Below, piece by piece: positions 7,966-14,523 of a DNA stretch of 20,506 bases. Origin of the DNA: Candidatus Nomurabacteria bacterium. Its GTDB lineage: Bacteria; Patescibacteriota; Minisyncoccia; Phycocordibacterales; UBA9973. A program made the position numbers and the translations under genes. Within the stretch, counting starts at the first letter, position 1. Every line of letters starts with the position of its first letter. Below the pieces are notes generated by a model. That model saw nothing but the letters and a program-made list of their open reading frames with translations. It made no database searches and was not told the DNA's origin. The DNA is taken from contig JAHFNV010000001.1 of NCBI GenBank assembly GCA_023267115.1, forward strand, positions 5,970 to 26,475. Reading direction: 5' to 3'.

Positions 7966-9690
7966 ATGGATTCACCGGTGCAAAAAATTAAGGAGAGGCT
8001 TGGAATTGAAGAAGTAGTTTCTTCTTATATAAAACTAGATCGAGCCGGCGCGAACCTGAAGGCTAAATGCCCGTTCCATAATGAAAAAACACCGTCGTTT
8101 TTTGTTTCTCCCGACCGCCAGAGTTATTATTGTTTCGGTTGTGGCGCCAAAGGGGATATTTTTACTTTCGTAGAGGAATTTGAAGGGCTTGATTTCAAAG
8201 GAGCGCTTAAACTTTTGGCGGATAAAGCGGGAGTTTCGTTGAAGCATTATAATAGGCAAGAAGGCGCATTAGTTTTTTCGGAGAAAGAAAAATTATACAA
8301 GGCAATGGAAGCAGCCACTTTGTTTTTTGAAAATAATTTACTAAAAAACGAAGCAGTTTTAGAATATTTAAAATCTCGCGGGCTTGAAGATAAAACGATT
8401 AAAGATTTCAGAATTGGATTTGCCAAGGATAAATGGCGAGAGCTGTATGAATATCTAAGGCCGAATTTTTCTGATTCAGAAATAGAAAAAGCGGGGCTGG
8501 TAAAACCAACATGTCCACATGTCGGACATGTGGTTTCCACATGTCCGACATGTGGGAGAAATAAGGGTTTCTATGACAGGTTTCGTGGCAGAATCATTTT
8601 CCCCATATCTGATTCAAGTGGTCGAGTAATCGCTTTCTCTGGTAGAATTTTTGTCGATGATGGAAAATCCGCAAAGTATCTCAATAGTCCGGAGACGCCG
8701 ATTTTCAGCAAGTCAGCCGTGCTGTATGGTTTAGATAAAGCCAAAGAATCTATTCGTAAAAACAATTTCTCTATTTTAGTTGAAGGTCAGATGGATTTAA
8801 TATTGTCGCATCAAGCCGGATATAAAAATACCATCGCTTCTTCCGGCACCGCTCTTTCAGATTCCACAGTTTCAAAAGAAAATATTGTAAATAATTTAGG
8901 GCTTGTCCGCCGTCTTTCTCCAAACATTGTCTTGGCTTTTGATGCCGATAAAGCTGGCTTTAATGCTTCCAACCGGGCCGGTCGGATTGCCTTATCTTTG
9001 GGGATGGATGTGAAAGTGGCCAATTTGCCAGAAGAGGTAGATCCAGCAGATTTAATTTTAAAAGCTGGTCCAGACGCCTGGCGCCTAGTGGTTAAGAATT
9101 CTAAACATTTAATAGAATTTCTTTTGGACAAAGTTTTGAAAAATTACGGGAGTGATATGCGCAAGGCCGGCCGGGAAATAAAAGAAAAAATATTGCCTTA
9201 TGTGGATACCCTAGAAAGCTCAATTGAAAAAATGCATTTTATAAAGAAGATCGCTGATATGTCATCTATCCCTGAATCAGCGCTGAAGGATGATTTAGAG
9301 AAAATTAAACAAGAAAACAAATACCAGAAAGAAGAGTTGCAGGAGACAAGTGTTGTCCAGGATAATGTTTTCCGGAAAGACTATATTGAACGCAGACTTC
9401 TCGGTATAGGACTCTGGAAAAAGGACGAGCAGATTTTAGATAAATTAGGAGAAGTGTTGGACAAATATCGAGACACCCAAAATGATTTGATTTTTGAGGC
9501 GGAAGTCTTTTATCAGGGTAGTGATAATTTACAAAAAGATGTAGAGGAGATGTTTAGAAACCTGGAGACAGAAAAGATAAATGAGGAACTTTTGAAAAAA
9601 ATGCAGGAATTGCATAATATAAAAGATAAAGACCAAGAGATGAAACTATTAGCAGAGATTAATGAATTAAATAAAAGAAAACATGCGTAA
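7966..9690 (+). CDS. dnaG: DNA primase
   Basis: Synthesises RNA primers at the replication fork. The N-terminal CHC2-type zinc domain has C35, H38, C56 and C59. The RNA-polymerase core includes YDRFRGRIIFPI. The TOPRIM domain has VEGQMDL (E273, D277) and FDADKAG (D326, D328). The C-terminal helical region (about 400-574) is the place of the DnaB-helicase-binding domain. Length 574 aa is normal. Oddity: between AGLVKP and YDRFRG, residues 182-198 read TCPHVGHVVSTCPTCGR, encoded by a large palindrome. This segment is not part of the usual primase fold and adds C183, H185, H188, C193 and C196. dnaG overlaps rpoD by 8 nt; the rpsU gene of the classical rpsU-dnaG-rpoD operon is absent here. Confidence 0.97.
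   Translation: MDSPVQKIKERLGIEEVVSSYIKLDRAGANLKAKCPFHNEKTPSFFVSPDRQSYYCFGCGAKGDIFTFVEEFEGLDFKGALKLLADKAGVSLKHYNRQEGALVFSEKEKLYKAMEAATLFFENNLLKNEAVLEYLKSRGLEDKTIKDFRIGFAKDKWRELYEYLRPNFSDSEIEKAGLVKPTCPHVGHVVSTCPTCGRNKGFYDRFRGRIIFPISDSSGRVIAFSGRIFVDDGKSAKYLNSPETPIFSKSAVLYGLDKAKESIRKNNFSILVEGQMDLILSHQAGYKNTIASSGTALSDSTVSKENIVNNLGLVRRLSPNIVLAFDADKAGFNASNRAGRIALSLGMDVKVANLPEEVDPADLILKAGPDAWRLVVKNSKHLIEFLLDKVLKNYGSDMRKAGREIKEKILPYVDTLESSIEKMHFIKKIADMSSIPESALKDDLEKIKQENKYQKEELQETSVVQDNVFRKDYIERRLLGIGLWKKDEQILDKLGEVLDKYRDTQNDLIFEAEVFYQGSDNLQKDVEEMFRNLETEKINEELLKKMQELHNIKDKDQEMKLLAEINELNKRKHA
8509..8555 (+). repeat. In-frame palindromic insertion inside dnaG
   Basis: CCACATGTCGGACATGTGG (8515-8533), a TTT spacer, then its exact reverse complement (8537-8555): a perfect 19-bp inverted repeat. 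Each arm is itself an odd-length palindrome with 9-bp half-arms around one central base. ACATGT occurs five times in 45 bp (8509, 8517, 8526, 8539, 8548). The length keeps the reading frame. The layout resembles palindromic elements that insert in frame within protein genes, as described for Rickettsia; whether it recurs in this genome cannot be seen from this window. Confidence 0.85.
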
Positions 9691-10858
9691 AAAAAATAAA
9701 AAAAAGAAAAAAGTTTTGAAAAAAAACAAAAAGAAAATTTATAAAAAAGCTGTTAAAAAATCAAAACCAAAAAAATTAAGCGCCACCGAAAAAAAAGCGG
9801 AAGAACTAAATCGTCTCTCTAGTTTGCTTATAGAGAAAGGGCGTAAGAGAGGATTCATCACTTATGATGAAATATTAAAAACTTTTCCAGACATTGAAAA
9901 CAATATCTTATTCTTAGATGAACTTTATAATAAGTTTGCCATAAGCGGCATTGACGTGCTGGAAGGTGGAAATTTACTGAATCTTAATACCGAGCTTAAT
10001 GATAAAGATTTGAACAAAGAGAGTATGCACGATTCAATTCAAATGTATCTCAAGGAAATAGGACAGTATCCACTTATTCATGCTAGCGATGAAAGGGAAT
10101 TGGCTAAACGTATAGAGCGCGGTGACTCGGAAGCGAAAAATTTACTGGCCCGCGCGAATTTACGCTTGGTGGTTTCGATCGCCAAAAAATACGTAGGTCG
10201 AAGCGCTAACCTTACCTTGCTGGATTTAATTCAAGAAGGGAATTTAGGGTTGTTTAAGGCCGTTGAAAAATTTGACTGGAATAAGGGATTTAAATTCTCC
10301 ACTTATGCCACTTGGTGGATTCGTCAATCCATTACTCGTGCCTTAGCCGATCAGAGTCGCACTATCCGCATACCGGTGCATATGGTAGAAACTATTTCCA
10401 AGTATAAGCAAACACATCGCAAACTTAGTCAGGATTTGGGCCGAGAGCCGTTACCGGAAGAAATTGCCACTGAAATGGCCGTACCGGTTGAAAAAATTCA
10501 CACCATCGAAAATATCAACCAAGAAACGGTTTCGCTTGAACAGCCGGTGGGCGACGATGACGACAGATCAACCTTAGAGAATTTTATTCCGGATGATAAA
10601 ATTTTACGCCCGGATCAAGAATCTTCCCGCCGAATTCTTTCCGACCAGATTCGCGAGGTCTTAAACGAACTTAGTCCCAAGGAACGCAGAATACTAGAAA
10701 TGCGCTATGGACTTTTGGATGGTATTCAACATACTCTTGAACAGGTGGGAGAAGAATTCGGCGTCACTCGCGAACGTATCCGTCAGATTGAAGCCAAAGT
10801 TCACGAAAAACTTCGCCAACACGACAAAATTTCAAGATTAAAAAATTACTTTGATTAA
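9683..10858 (+). CDS. rpoD: Primary RNA polymerase sigma factor (sigma70/RpoD)
   Basis: Housekeeping sigma factor, 391 aa. After an extremely lysine-rich N-terminus (residues 2-38) comes a region 1.1-like segment (about 43-95), then region 1.2 (DSIQMYLKEIGQYPL), region 2 (NLRLVVSIAKKYVGR, DLIQEGNLGLFKAVEKFDW, and the -10-recognising TYATWWIRQSITRALADQ), region 3, and region 4.2 with the -35-binding helix-turn-helix (EEFGVTRERIRQIEAK). The start overlaps the dnaG end by 8 nt (ATGCGTAA). The first codons lie in long A runs that could favour polymerase slippage. The near-consensus TTGACA/TATACT and extended -10 elements found elsewhere here are what such a sigma would read. The gene converges on the DsbA-like gene with 2 bp between stop codons. 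Confidence 0.96.
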   Translation: MRKKNKKKKKVLKKNKKKIYKKAVKKSKPKKLSATEKKAEELNRLSSLLIEKGRKRGFITYDEILKTFPDIENNILFLDELYNKFAISGIDVLEGGNLLNLNTELNDKDLNKESMHDSIQMYLKEIGQYPLIHASDERELAKRIERGDSEAKNLLARANLRLVVSIAKKYVGRSANLTLLDLIQEGNLGLFKAVEKFDWNKGFKFSTYATWWIRQSITRALADQSRTIRIPVHMVETISKYKQTHRKLSQDLGREPLPEEIATEMAVPVEKIHTIENINQETVSLEQPVGDDDDRSTLENFIPDDKILRPDQESSRRILSDQIREVLNELSPKERRILEMRYGLLDGIQHTLEQVGEEFGVTRERIRQIEAKVHEKLRQHDKISRLKNYFD

Positions 10859-10860
10859 CT

Positions 10861-11562
10861 TTACTTCAACGCTTTTTCAATTTTATCAATGACCATCGCC
10901 GTTGGTTCAGCGCCGTCGATAGTGTCTGTTATTCTCCCGTCTTTTAATATAAATCCCTTCGGTGTGCCTTTTACTCCAGCTTTGTTTCCCGAAGCTAGAG
11001 AATCAGCAATCATCCTAGTATATTTTCCAGAATCCAGACATTGATTAAAACTATTTATATTCAGACCCAAAATTTCAGCAAAAGATTTTAAATTAAAATC
11101 GGAAAAATTTCCCTGATTTTCGCCATTTTGGTGTTCAAAAAGATAATCGTGATATTCCCAGAATTTATTCTGGTCTCCGGCGCACCGGGCCGCTTCAGCC
11201 GTTTTAATGGATTCTTTTCCTAAAAATGCGTAATCCCGATAGACAAACTGCAACCTACCCTCTTTGACATAAGTTTGCCTAAACACTTGTTCTGTTTCTT
11301 TAAAAAATTTTCCACAGTATGGACACTGAAAATCGCCATACTCTATTAATACCACTTTTGCCTCTCTATTTCCCATGATTTGATCCTCATTGGACACGGG
11401 ATCCAAACTGACCGCTTCTCCACTAATTTCATTTATTTTGGGTACGGGAACAGGAGTTGACACCATCGGACTCCTACTATCTTTCAGTAAAATTGCTCCA
11501 GCTACTATAATTCCGGCCAATAGTATCGCCCCGGTTATTTGTTTTTGATTGTTATTTTCCAT
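10861..11562 (-). CDS. Membrane-anchored DsbA/BdbD-like thiol-disulfide oxidoreductase
   Basis: A 233-aa protein with one N-terminal membrane segment (about residues 9-26), a Pro/Ser-rich linker, then a thioredoxin fold of the DsbA/BdbD (Thioredoxin_4) type. The active site is C80-P-Y-C83 in EYGDFQCPYCGKFF; the cis-proline is in GTPKG (about P201). Expected role: introducing or exchanging disulfides in proteins outside the cytoplasmic membrane. No DsbB or VKOR reoxidation partner lies in the window. An extended -10 element on the minus strand (11592-11600) sits about 30 nt ahead of the start, back to back with the promoter of the DUF378 gene. The stop codon is 2 bp from the rpoD stop, leaving no room for a separate terminator. 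Confidence 0.9.
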   Translation of the reverse strand: MENNNQKQITGAILLAGIIVAGAILLKDSRSPMVSTPVPVPKINEISGEAVSLDPVSNEDQIMGNREAKVVLIEYGDFQCPYCGKFFKETEQVFRQTYVKEGRLQFVYRDYAFLGKESIKTAEAARCAGDQNKFWEYHDYLFEHQNGENQGNFSDFNLKSFAEILGLNINSFNQCLDSGKYTRMIADSLASGNKAGVKGTPKGFILKDGRITDTIDGAEPTAMVIDKIEKALK

Positions 11563-11591
11563 CTTTTTATGTTAAGTTGTTAATAACTCCC

Positions 11592-11600
11592 ATTATATCA
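11592..11600 (-). promoter_or_regulatory. Extended -10 promoter of the DsbA-like gene
   Basis: Read on the minus strand: TGATATAAT, a perfect TATAAT with the extended TGN. The predicted start is near 11585, giving a leader of about 23 nt. No good -35 is visible. Confidence 0.55.
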
Positions 11601-11613
11601 TTTTTTTATAATA

Positions 11614-11622
11614 TGCTATACT
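11614..11622 (+). promoter_or_regulatory. Extended -10 promoter of the DUF378 gene
   Basis: TGCTATACT, an extended -10 element, pointing away from the minus-strand promoter at 11592-11600. The two -10 boxes are only 19 bp apart, so RNA polymerase probably cannot occupy both at once. The predicted start near 11629 gives a leader of about 70 nt containing the GC-rich inverted repeat at 11638-11671. Confidence 0.55.
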
Positions 11623-11637
11623 TGTTTCATTATTAAG

Positions 11638-11671
11638 CCTACCCGACTTAGTCGTTCAGGCGGGAGTCGTT
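11638..11671 (+). repeat. GC-rich inverted repeat in the DUF378 leader
   Basis: Contains the 11-bp palindrome CGACTTAGTCG (11644-11654) and a second copy of AGTCGTT (11650-11656 and 11665-11671). CGACT can therefore pair with either AGTCG, giving two mutually exclusive hairpins. The block is much richer in GC than its flanks. It could be a dispersed genomic repeat or a structured leader; the sequence alone does not decide. Confidence 0.5.
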
Positions 11672-11699
11672 TTATTAAAATAAGTTTTAATAATTTATT

Positions 11700-11999
11700 A
11701 TGTGTAATTCAAATTGTTGTTGCCGATGGGGAGGATGCACTCCATCTATGATTGTCAAAATTTTGTTGATTGTAGGAGGATTAAATTGGGGCTTGGTAGG
11801 TGTAGGCATGCTTTTGGGCAATGGGGCTGAATGGAATGTGGTTAATTTGGTTTTGGGCTCCATACCAACCCTTGAAGCTATTGTTTATGTGCTGGTAGGT
11901 CTAGCAGCTGTTATGAAAATAATTGGTTGTAAGTGCAATAAGTGCAAGGAAGCTTGCGTCTCTTGTAGTGCTGATCAAAAAATGACTGGCGGTATGTAG
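11700..11999 (+). CDS. DUF378-family small membrane protein with Cys-rich ends
   Basis: A 99-aa protein. The core (about residues 19-75) has two membrane helices with the DUF378 signature: GGLNWGLVGV in the first and an IVYVLVGLAAVMKI-type second helix. Both ends are rich in cysteine: CNSNCCCRWGGC at the N-terminus and CKCNKCKEACVSC at the C-terminus, 11 Cys in all, which could bind metal or form disulfides. The family has no established function. It lies downstream of a divergent promoter shared with a thiol oxidoreductase and upstream of a glycosyltransferase and another thioredoxin-like protein, a loose envelope/redox context. Confidence 0.85.
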   Translation: MCNSNCCCRWGGCTPSMIVKILLIVGGLNWGLVGVGMLLGNGAEWNVVNLVLGSIPTLEAIVYVLVGLAAVMKIIGCKCNKCKEACVSCSADQKMTGGM

Positions 12000-12013
12000 T
12001 TTATGTCACTGAT

Positions 12014-12046
12014 AGTTTACTGATAGGTTTTTCCTCTCAGTAAATT
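12014..12046 (+). repeat. Stem-loop between the DUF378 and glycosyltransferase genes
   Basis: TTTACTGA (12016-12023) pairs with TCAGTAAA (12037-12044). Inside, AGG (12025-12027) pairs with CCT (12033-12035) around a TTTTT loop, leaving one T/C mismatch. ACTGATAG is also directly repeated at 12008 and 12019. There is no T-run after the stem, so it is not a classical intrinsic terminator; it may stabilise a 3' end or attenuate read-through. Confidence 0.5.
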
Positions 12047-12070
12047 AAGTAAGGACCCTTAAAGTGTAAT

Positions 12071-13315
12071 ATGTTTTCGATCTCAAATATAATATTTTAT
12101 ATATTGGTCTTTTTGTCCGTGTATATTCAGGTCTTTTTTTTAGTGACCTTTCTGGAAAATAGAAAGAATATAATCATTCGGAAAAATAAAATTAAGCTTT
12201 TGCAGTATCCCGCTGTCACTATCATTGTACCATGTTTTAATGAAGAAAAAACGGTTTATAAAACGGTGAGTTCGTTACTTGAGTTAAATTATCCGAAAGA
12301 TAAGGTTAAAATTTTATTAATTGATGATGGTTCTACTGACAGCACATGGAACATTATTTCTAAATTTACCACATTCCCGAATATAAAAGTTTTTAAAAAA
12401 GAAAATGGCGGCAAACACACCGCGCTTAATCTAGGATTAGCAAATACAGAGACGGATTTTGTCGGCTGTCTTGACGCTGATTCATTGGTGGACAAAGAAT
12501 CTCTTATTCGCATTATAAGTTATTTTGAAAAAGATCCAAACACAATGGCCGTAGTGCCTTCAATCATTGTGCATCAGCCTAAAACTATTATTCAAAAAGC
12601 ACAAGCTTTTGAACATTTCATGACCGTTTTTATGAGAAAAATCCATAGTTTTCTTGGGGCTGTTTCTGTGCTTCCAGGACCCTTTTCCATTTATAAAAAG
12701 AAAGTGTTTGATGATTTAGGCCTTTATCGCCAAGCTTATAATGTAGAAGATACTGAAATGGCTTATCGGATGCAGAAAAATCACTATAAGATTGACGATT
12801 GCCATGATGCGTATGTTTACACCAATATGCCTGGAACTATTCCTAAACTTTATAAACAAAGATTGCGCTGGATTTATGGCGTCATCAATAACATTATTGA
12901 TTATCGTGGTGTTCTATTTAACAAAAAATATGGTAATTTTTCGATTCTTGTCGTGCCCGCCGCTCTCATTTTTATGTTTTCCTCAATTTTTATGTTTAGT
13001 AAAGAAATTTACTATTTGATTCATTTTTTATTTTTAAAAATTCTTAATTTTCAAGCGGTAGGTTTTCATGTTTTCAGTCAAACCCATAATTTTGATTCGT
13101 TTTTTATTCCCACACAAGTTTCACTTTTTATTATAATTTTTATTTATTCTGTGGTTATTTTACTAAGCACACTGGGACGAAAAATAGTTGAGGATAAGTG
13201 GGTTCTTTCTTTCGATGTGGTTTATTTTCTAATTATCTTTAGCGTGGTGGGTCCATTTTGGCTTTTGAAAGCGATTTATAATACTCTCCTGCGAAAAGTG
13301 CCTGTTTGGCGATAA
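12071..13315 (+). CDS. Processive family 2 glycosyltransferase (membrane)
   Basis: A 414-aa GT2 enzyme of the cellulose/chitin/PgaC-like type. There is one N-terminal membrane helix (about residues 7-28). The GT-A domain has VPCFNEEKTV, the DD of LLIDDGSTD (85-86), the metal-binding DAD (135-137), the catalytic-base ED of NVEDTE (226-227) and QRLRW (263-267), the acceptor signature of processive enzymes. At least three C-terminal membrane helices follow. It should polymerise a sugar at the inner face of the membrane and export or anchor the product; the sugar cannot be told from sequence. No clear promoter or Shine-Dalgarno is seen ahead of the start; a stem-loop lies 25 bp upstream. Only one base separates its stop from the next gene, implying co-expression with a thioredoxin-like protein. 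Confidence 0.92.
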   Translation: MFSISNIIFYILVFLSVYIQVFFLVTFLENRKNIIIRKNKIKLLQYPAVTIIVPCFNEEKTVYKTVSSLLELNYPKDKVKILLIDDGSTDSTWNIISKFTTFPNIKVFKKENGGKHTALNLGLANTETDFVGCLDADSLVDKESLIRIISYFEKDPNTMAVVPSIIVHQPKTIIQKAQAFEHFMTVFMRKIHSFLGAVSVLPGPFSIYKKKVFDDLGLYRQAYNVEDTEMAYRMQKNHYKIDDCHDAYVYTNMPGTIPKLYKQRLRWIYGVINNIIDYRGVLFNKKYGNFSILVVPAALIFMFSSIFMFSKEIYYLIHFLFLKILNFQAVGFHVFSQTHNFDSFFIPTQVSLFIIIFIYSVVILLSTLGRKIVEDKWVLSFDVVYFLIIFSVVGPFWLLKAIYNTLLRKVPVWR

Positions 13316-13316
13316 T

Positions 13317-13979
13317 ATGATTGATTGGAAAAAATATTTAATTGTTTTCTTTATTACCCTAGGACTTTTCTTGACCGCTCTTTATTTAAGTAATTATTTC
13401 GGCAACAAAAAAATTGATCAATTAAAAGCAATTCAAGATAAAATATCTATTGATATTTTATCTTCCGAAACTCAATTCTCGTTGCTATCGGAGCTTTCTT
13501 GTAAGAATGTTTCTGACACAATTTTATCTAGCGAGCTTTATGATCTTGGAGGTAAATTAGAATGGGGACAAAAGAATCTTGGTATTACAGAAGAAGTTTC
13601 ATATTTAAGAAAATACTATTCACTTCTGCAAATCAAAGATTATCTCTTGATGAAAAAAATCTCGGCTCGCTGCGGAGTTAAATCTGCCTTTATTCTTTAT
13701 TTTTATACCACCGCCGAAAATTGTAGTGAATGTGAAAAGGAGAGCTTGGTGCTGACTGCGCTACGGGACAAATACCCCGAACTGCGAGTATATTCTTTCG
13801 ATTACAGCACTGATCTATCAGCCGTTAAAGCGATGCTCCATATTTATAAAATAAAAGATACTGCCTTGCCGGCCTTGATCATCGATGACGATCTTTTGAC
13901 TGGTTTCTACAGCGTCGAAGAGCTAGAAACCCGCATTCAAGAATCTTTTAAGCTTCAAGAAAAGGAAAGTAAAAATTAG
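13317..13979 (+). CDS. Membrane-anchored thioredoxin-like protein
   Basis: A 220-aa protein with one N-terminal membrane segment (about residues 7-27), a helical region (30-115) and a C-terminal thioredoxin-like domain. The redox motif is C136-S-E-C139, following the strand AFILYFYTT, and a proline in DTALPALII (P185) is at the place of the thioredoxin cis-proline. The active-site order differs from classic WCGPC, so substrate and direction (reduction or oxidation) are open. It lies 1 bp after the glycosyltransferase gene, in the same operon, and may keep that enzyme or its product-handling partners in the right thiol state; this is inference from position only. Not recognised as a named family. 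Confidence 0.75.
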   Translation: MIDWKKYLIVFFITLGLFLTALYLSNYFGNKKIDQLKAIQDKISIDILSSETQFSLLSELSCKNVSDTILSSELYDLGGKLEWGQKNLGITEEVSYLRKYYSLLQIKDYLLMKKISARCGVKSAFILYFYTTAENCSECEKESLVLTALRDKYPELRVYSFDYSTDLSAVKAMLHIYKIKDTALPALIIDDDLLTGFYSVEELETRIQESFKLQEKESKN

Positions 13980-13995
13980 CGTTTTTTAATAAAAA

Positions 13996-14004
13996 TGATA
14001 GCAT
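13996..14004 (+). promoter_or_regulatory. Possible extended -10 promoter of tRNA-Thr
   Basis: TGATAGCAT has the extended TGN and a moderate -10 match (TAGCAT). It would place the start near 14011, two bases before the mature tRNA 5' end. Weak on sequence alone. Confidence 0.3.
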
Positions 14005-14012
14005 AGAATCAT

Positions 14013-14088
14013 GCCGGTGTAGCTCAGCGGTAGAGCAACACTTTTGTAAAGTGAAGGTCGTCGGGTTCAAATCCCACCACCGGCTCCA
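14013..14088 (+). tRNA. tRNA-Thr (anticodon UGU), with an irregular T-stem
   Basis: The cloverleaf can be drawn. Acceptor stem GCCGGTG/CACCGGC (14013-14019 with 14078-14084), discriminator T, encoded CCA (14086-14088). D-stem GCTC/GAGC. The anticodon loop TTTGTAA gives anticodon TGT, so it reads ACA and possibly other ACN threonine codons. T-loop TTCAAAT. The T-stem is regular only if C14062 is bulged (GT-GGG with CCCAC). The first anticodon-stem pair (14038/14054) is A/A. The variable loop AGGTC is normal. It lies 33 bp after the thioredoxin-like gene and converges on the tsf operon. Confidence 0.93.
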
Positions 14089-14102
14089 GAGTAATAACAA
14101 GA

Positions 14103-14522
14103 TTATTTTATCTCTTCGCCGTTTTTTATCTTATACTTAATATGTTTGATCCTATCTTTATAACCGGAAATCATTTTCAGAAATTTGCTTGTCTGCCTCT
14201 CCGATATGTCACTTGAAGAATGGCTTATGTACTTTGACCACTTATCTTTTGCTGTGATTTTTATTTTTTGATAACTATTTTTGAAAAATTTTGAGAATTC
14301 TAGGTAAAATTTGATTATCGCCACCAGCGCGAGATGCTCGTATTTTTTGGCATTTCTGAAGGCTAAATATTTTATTTTTTGGATTTCTGGAACAAAAGGG
14401 TGCGGATGTTTAATTGATGCTTCGATTATCCCGTTTTCCCTAATGATTGTCAATTTGCGCCCGATCACTATAATAATACCAAGGAGCGATCCAAAAAATA
14501 ATGTAATTAAAAGTATAGACAT
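14103..14522 (-). CDS. Uncharacterised small membrane protein downstream of tsf
   Basis: Last gene of the rpsB-tsf operon on the minus strand, 139 aa from the preferred start. One N-terminal membrane helix (LLITLFFGSLLGIIIVIG) is followed by a strongly basic, largely helical region of about 115 residues that should face the cytoplasm or surface. I do not recognise a domain. An in-frame ATG exists at 14543 inside tsf, but the ATG at 14522 lies one base after the tsf stop (TAA-a-ATG), matching the tight spacing elsewhere in the window, and puts the membrane helix at the very N-terminus. The position suggests co-expression with translation factors but does not define a role. Confidence 0.65.
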   Translation of the reverse strand: MSILLITLFFGSLLGIIIVIGRKLTIIRENGIIEASIKHPHPFVPEIQKIKYLAFRNAKKYEHLALVAIIKFYLEFSKFFKNSYQKIKITAKDKWSKYISHSSSDISERQTSKFLKMISGYKDRIKHIKYKIKNGEEIK

Positions 14523-14523
14523 T

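Noticed and set aside
8247..8540. Minus-strand open frame in dnaG beginning METTCPTCGHVG
   Set aside because: The CPTCG-like start is only the mirror image of the palindrome in dnaG; the rest has no family character.
14089..14120. AT-rich inverted repeat (AATAA/TTATT) after the tRNA as an intrinsic terminator
   Set aside because: Only five weak A-T pairs with no GC in the stem; it could act weakly but cannot be supported.
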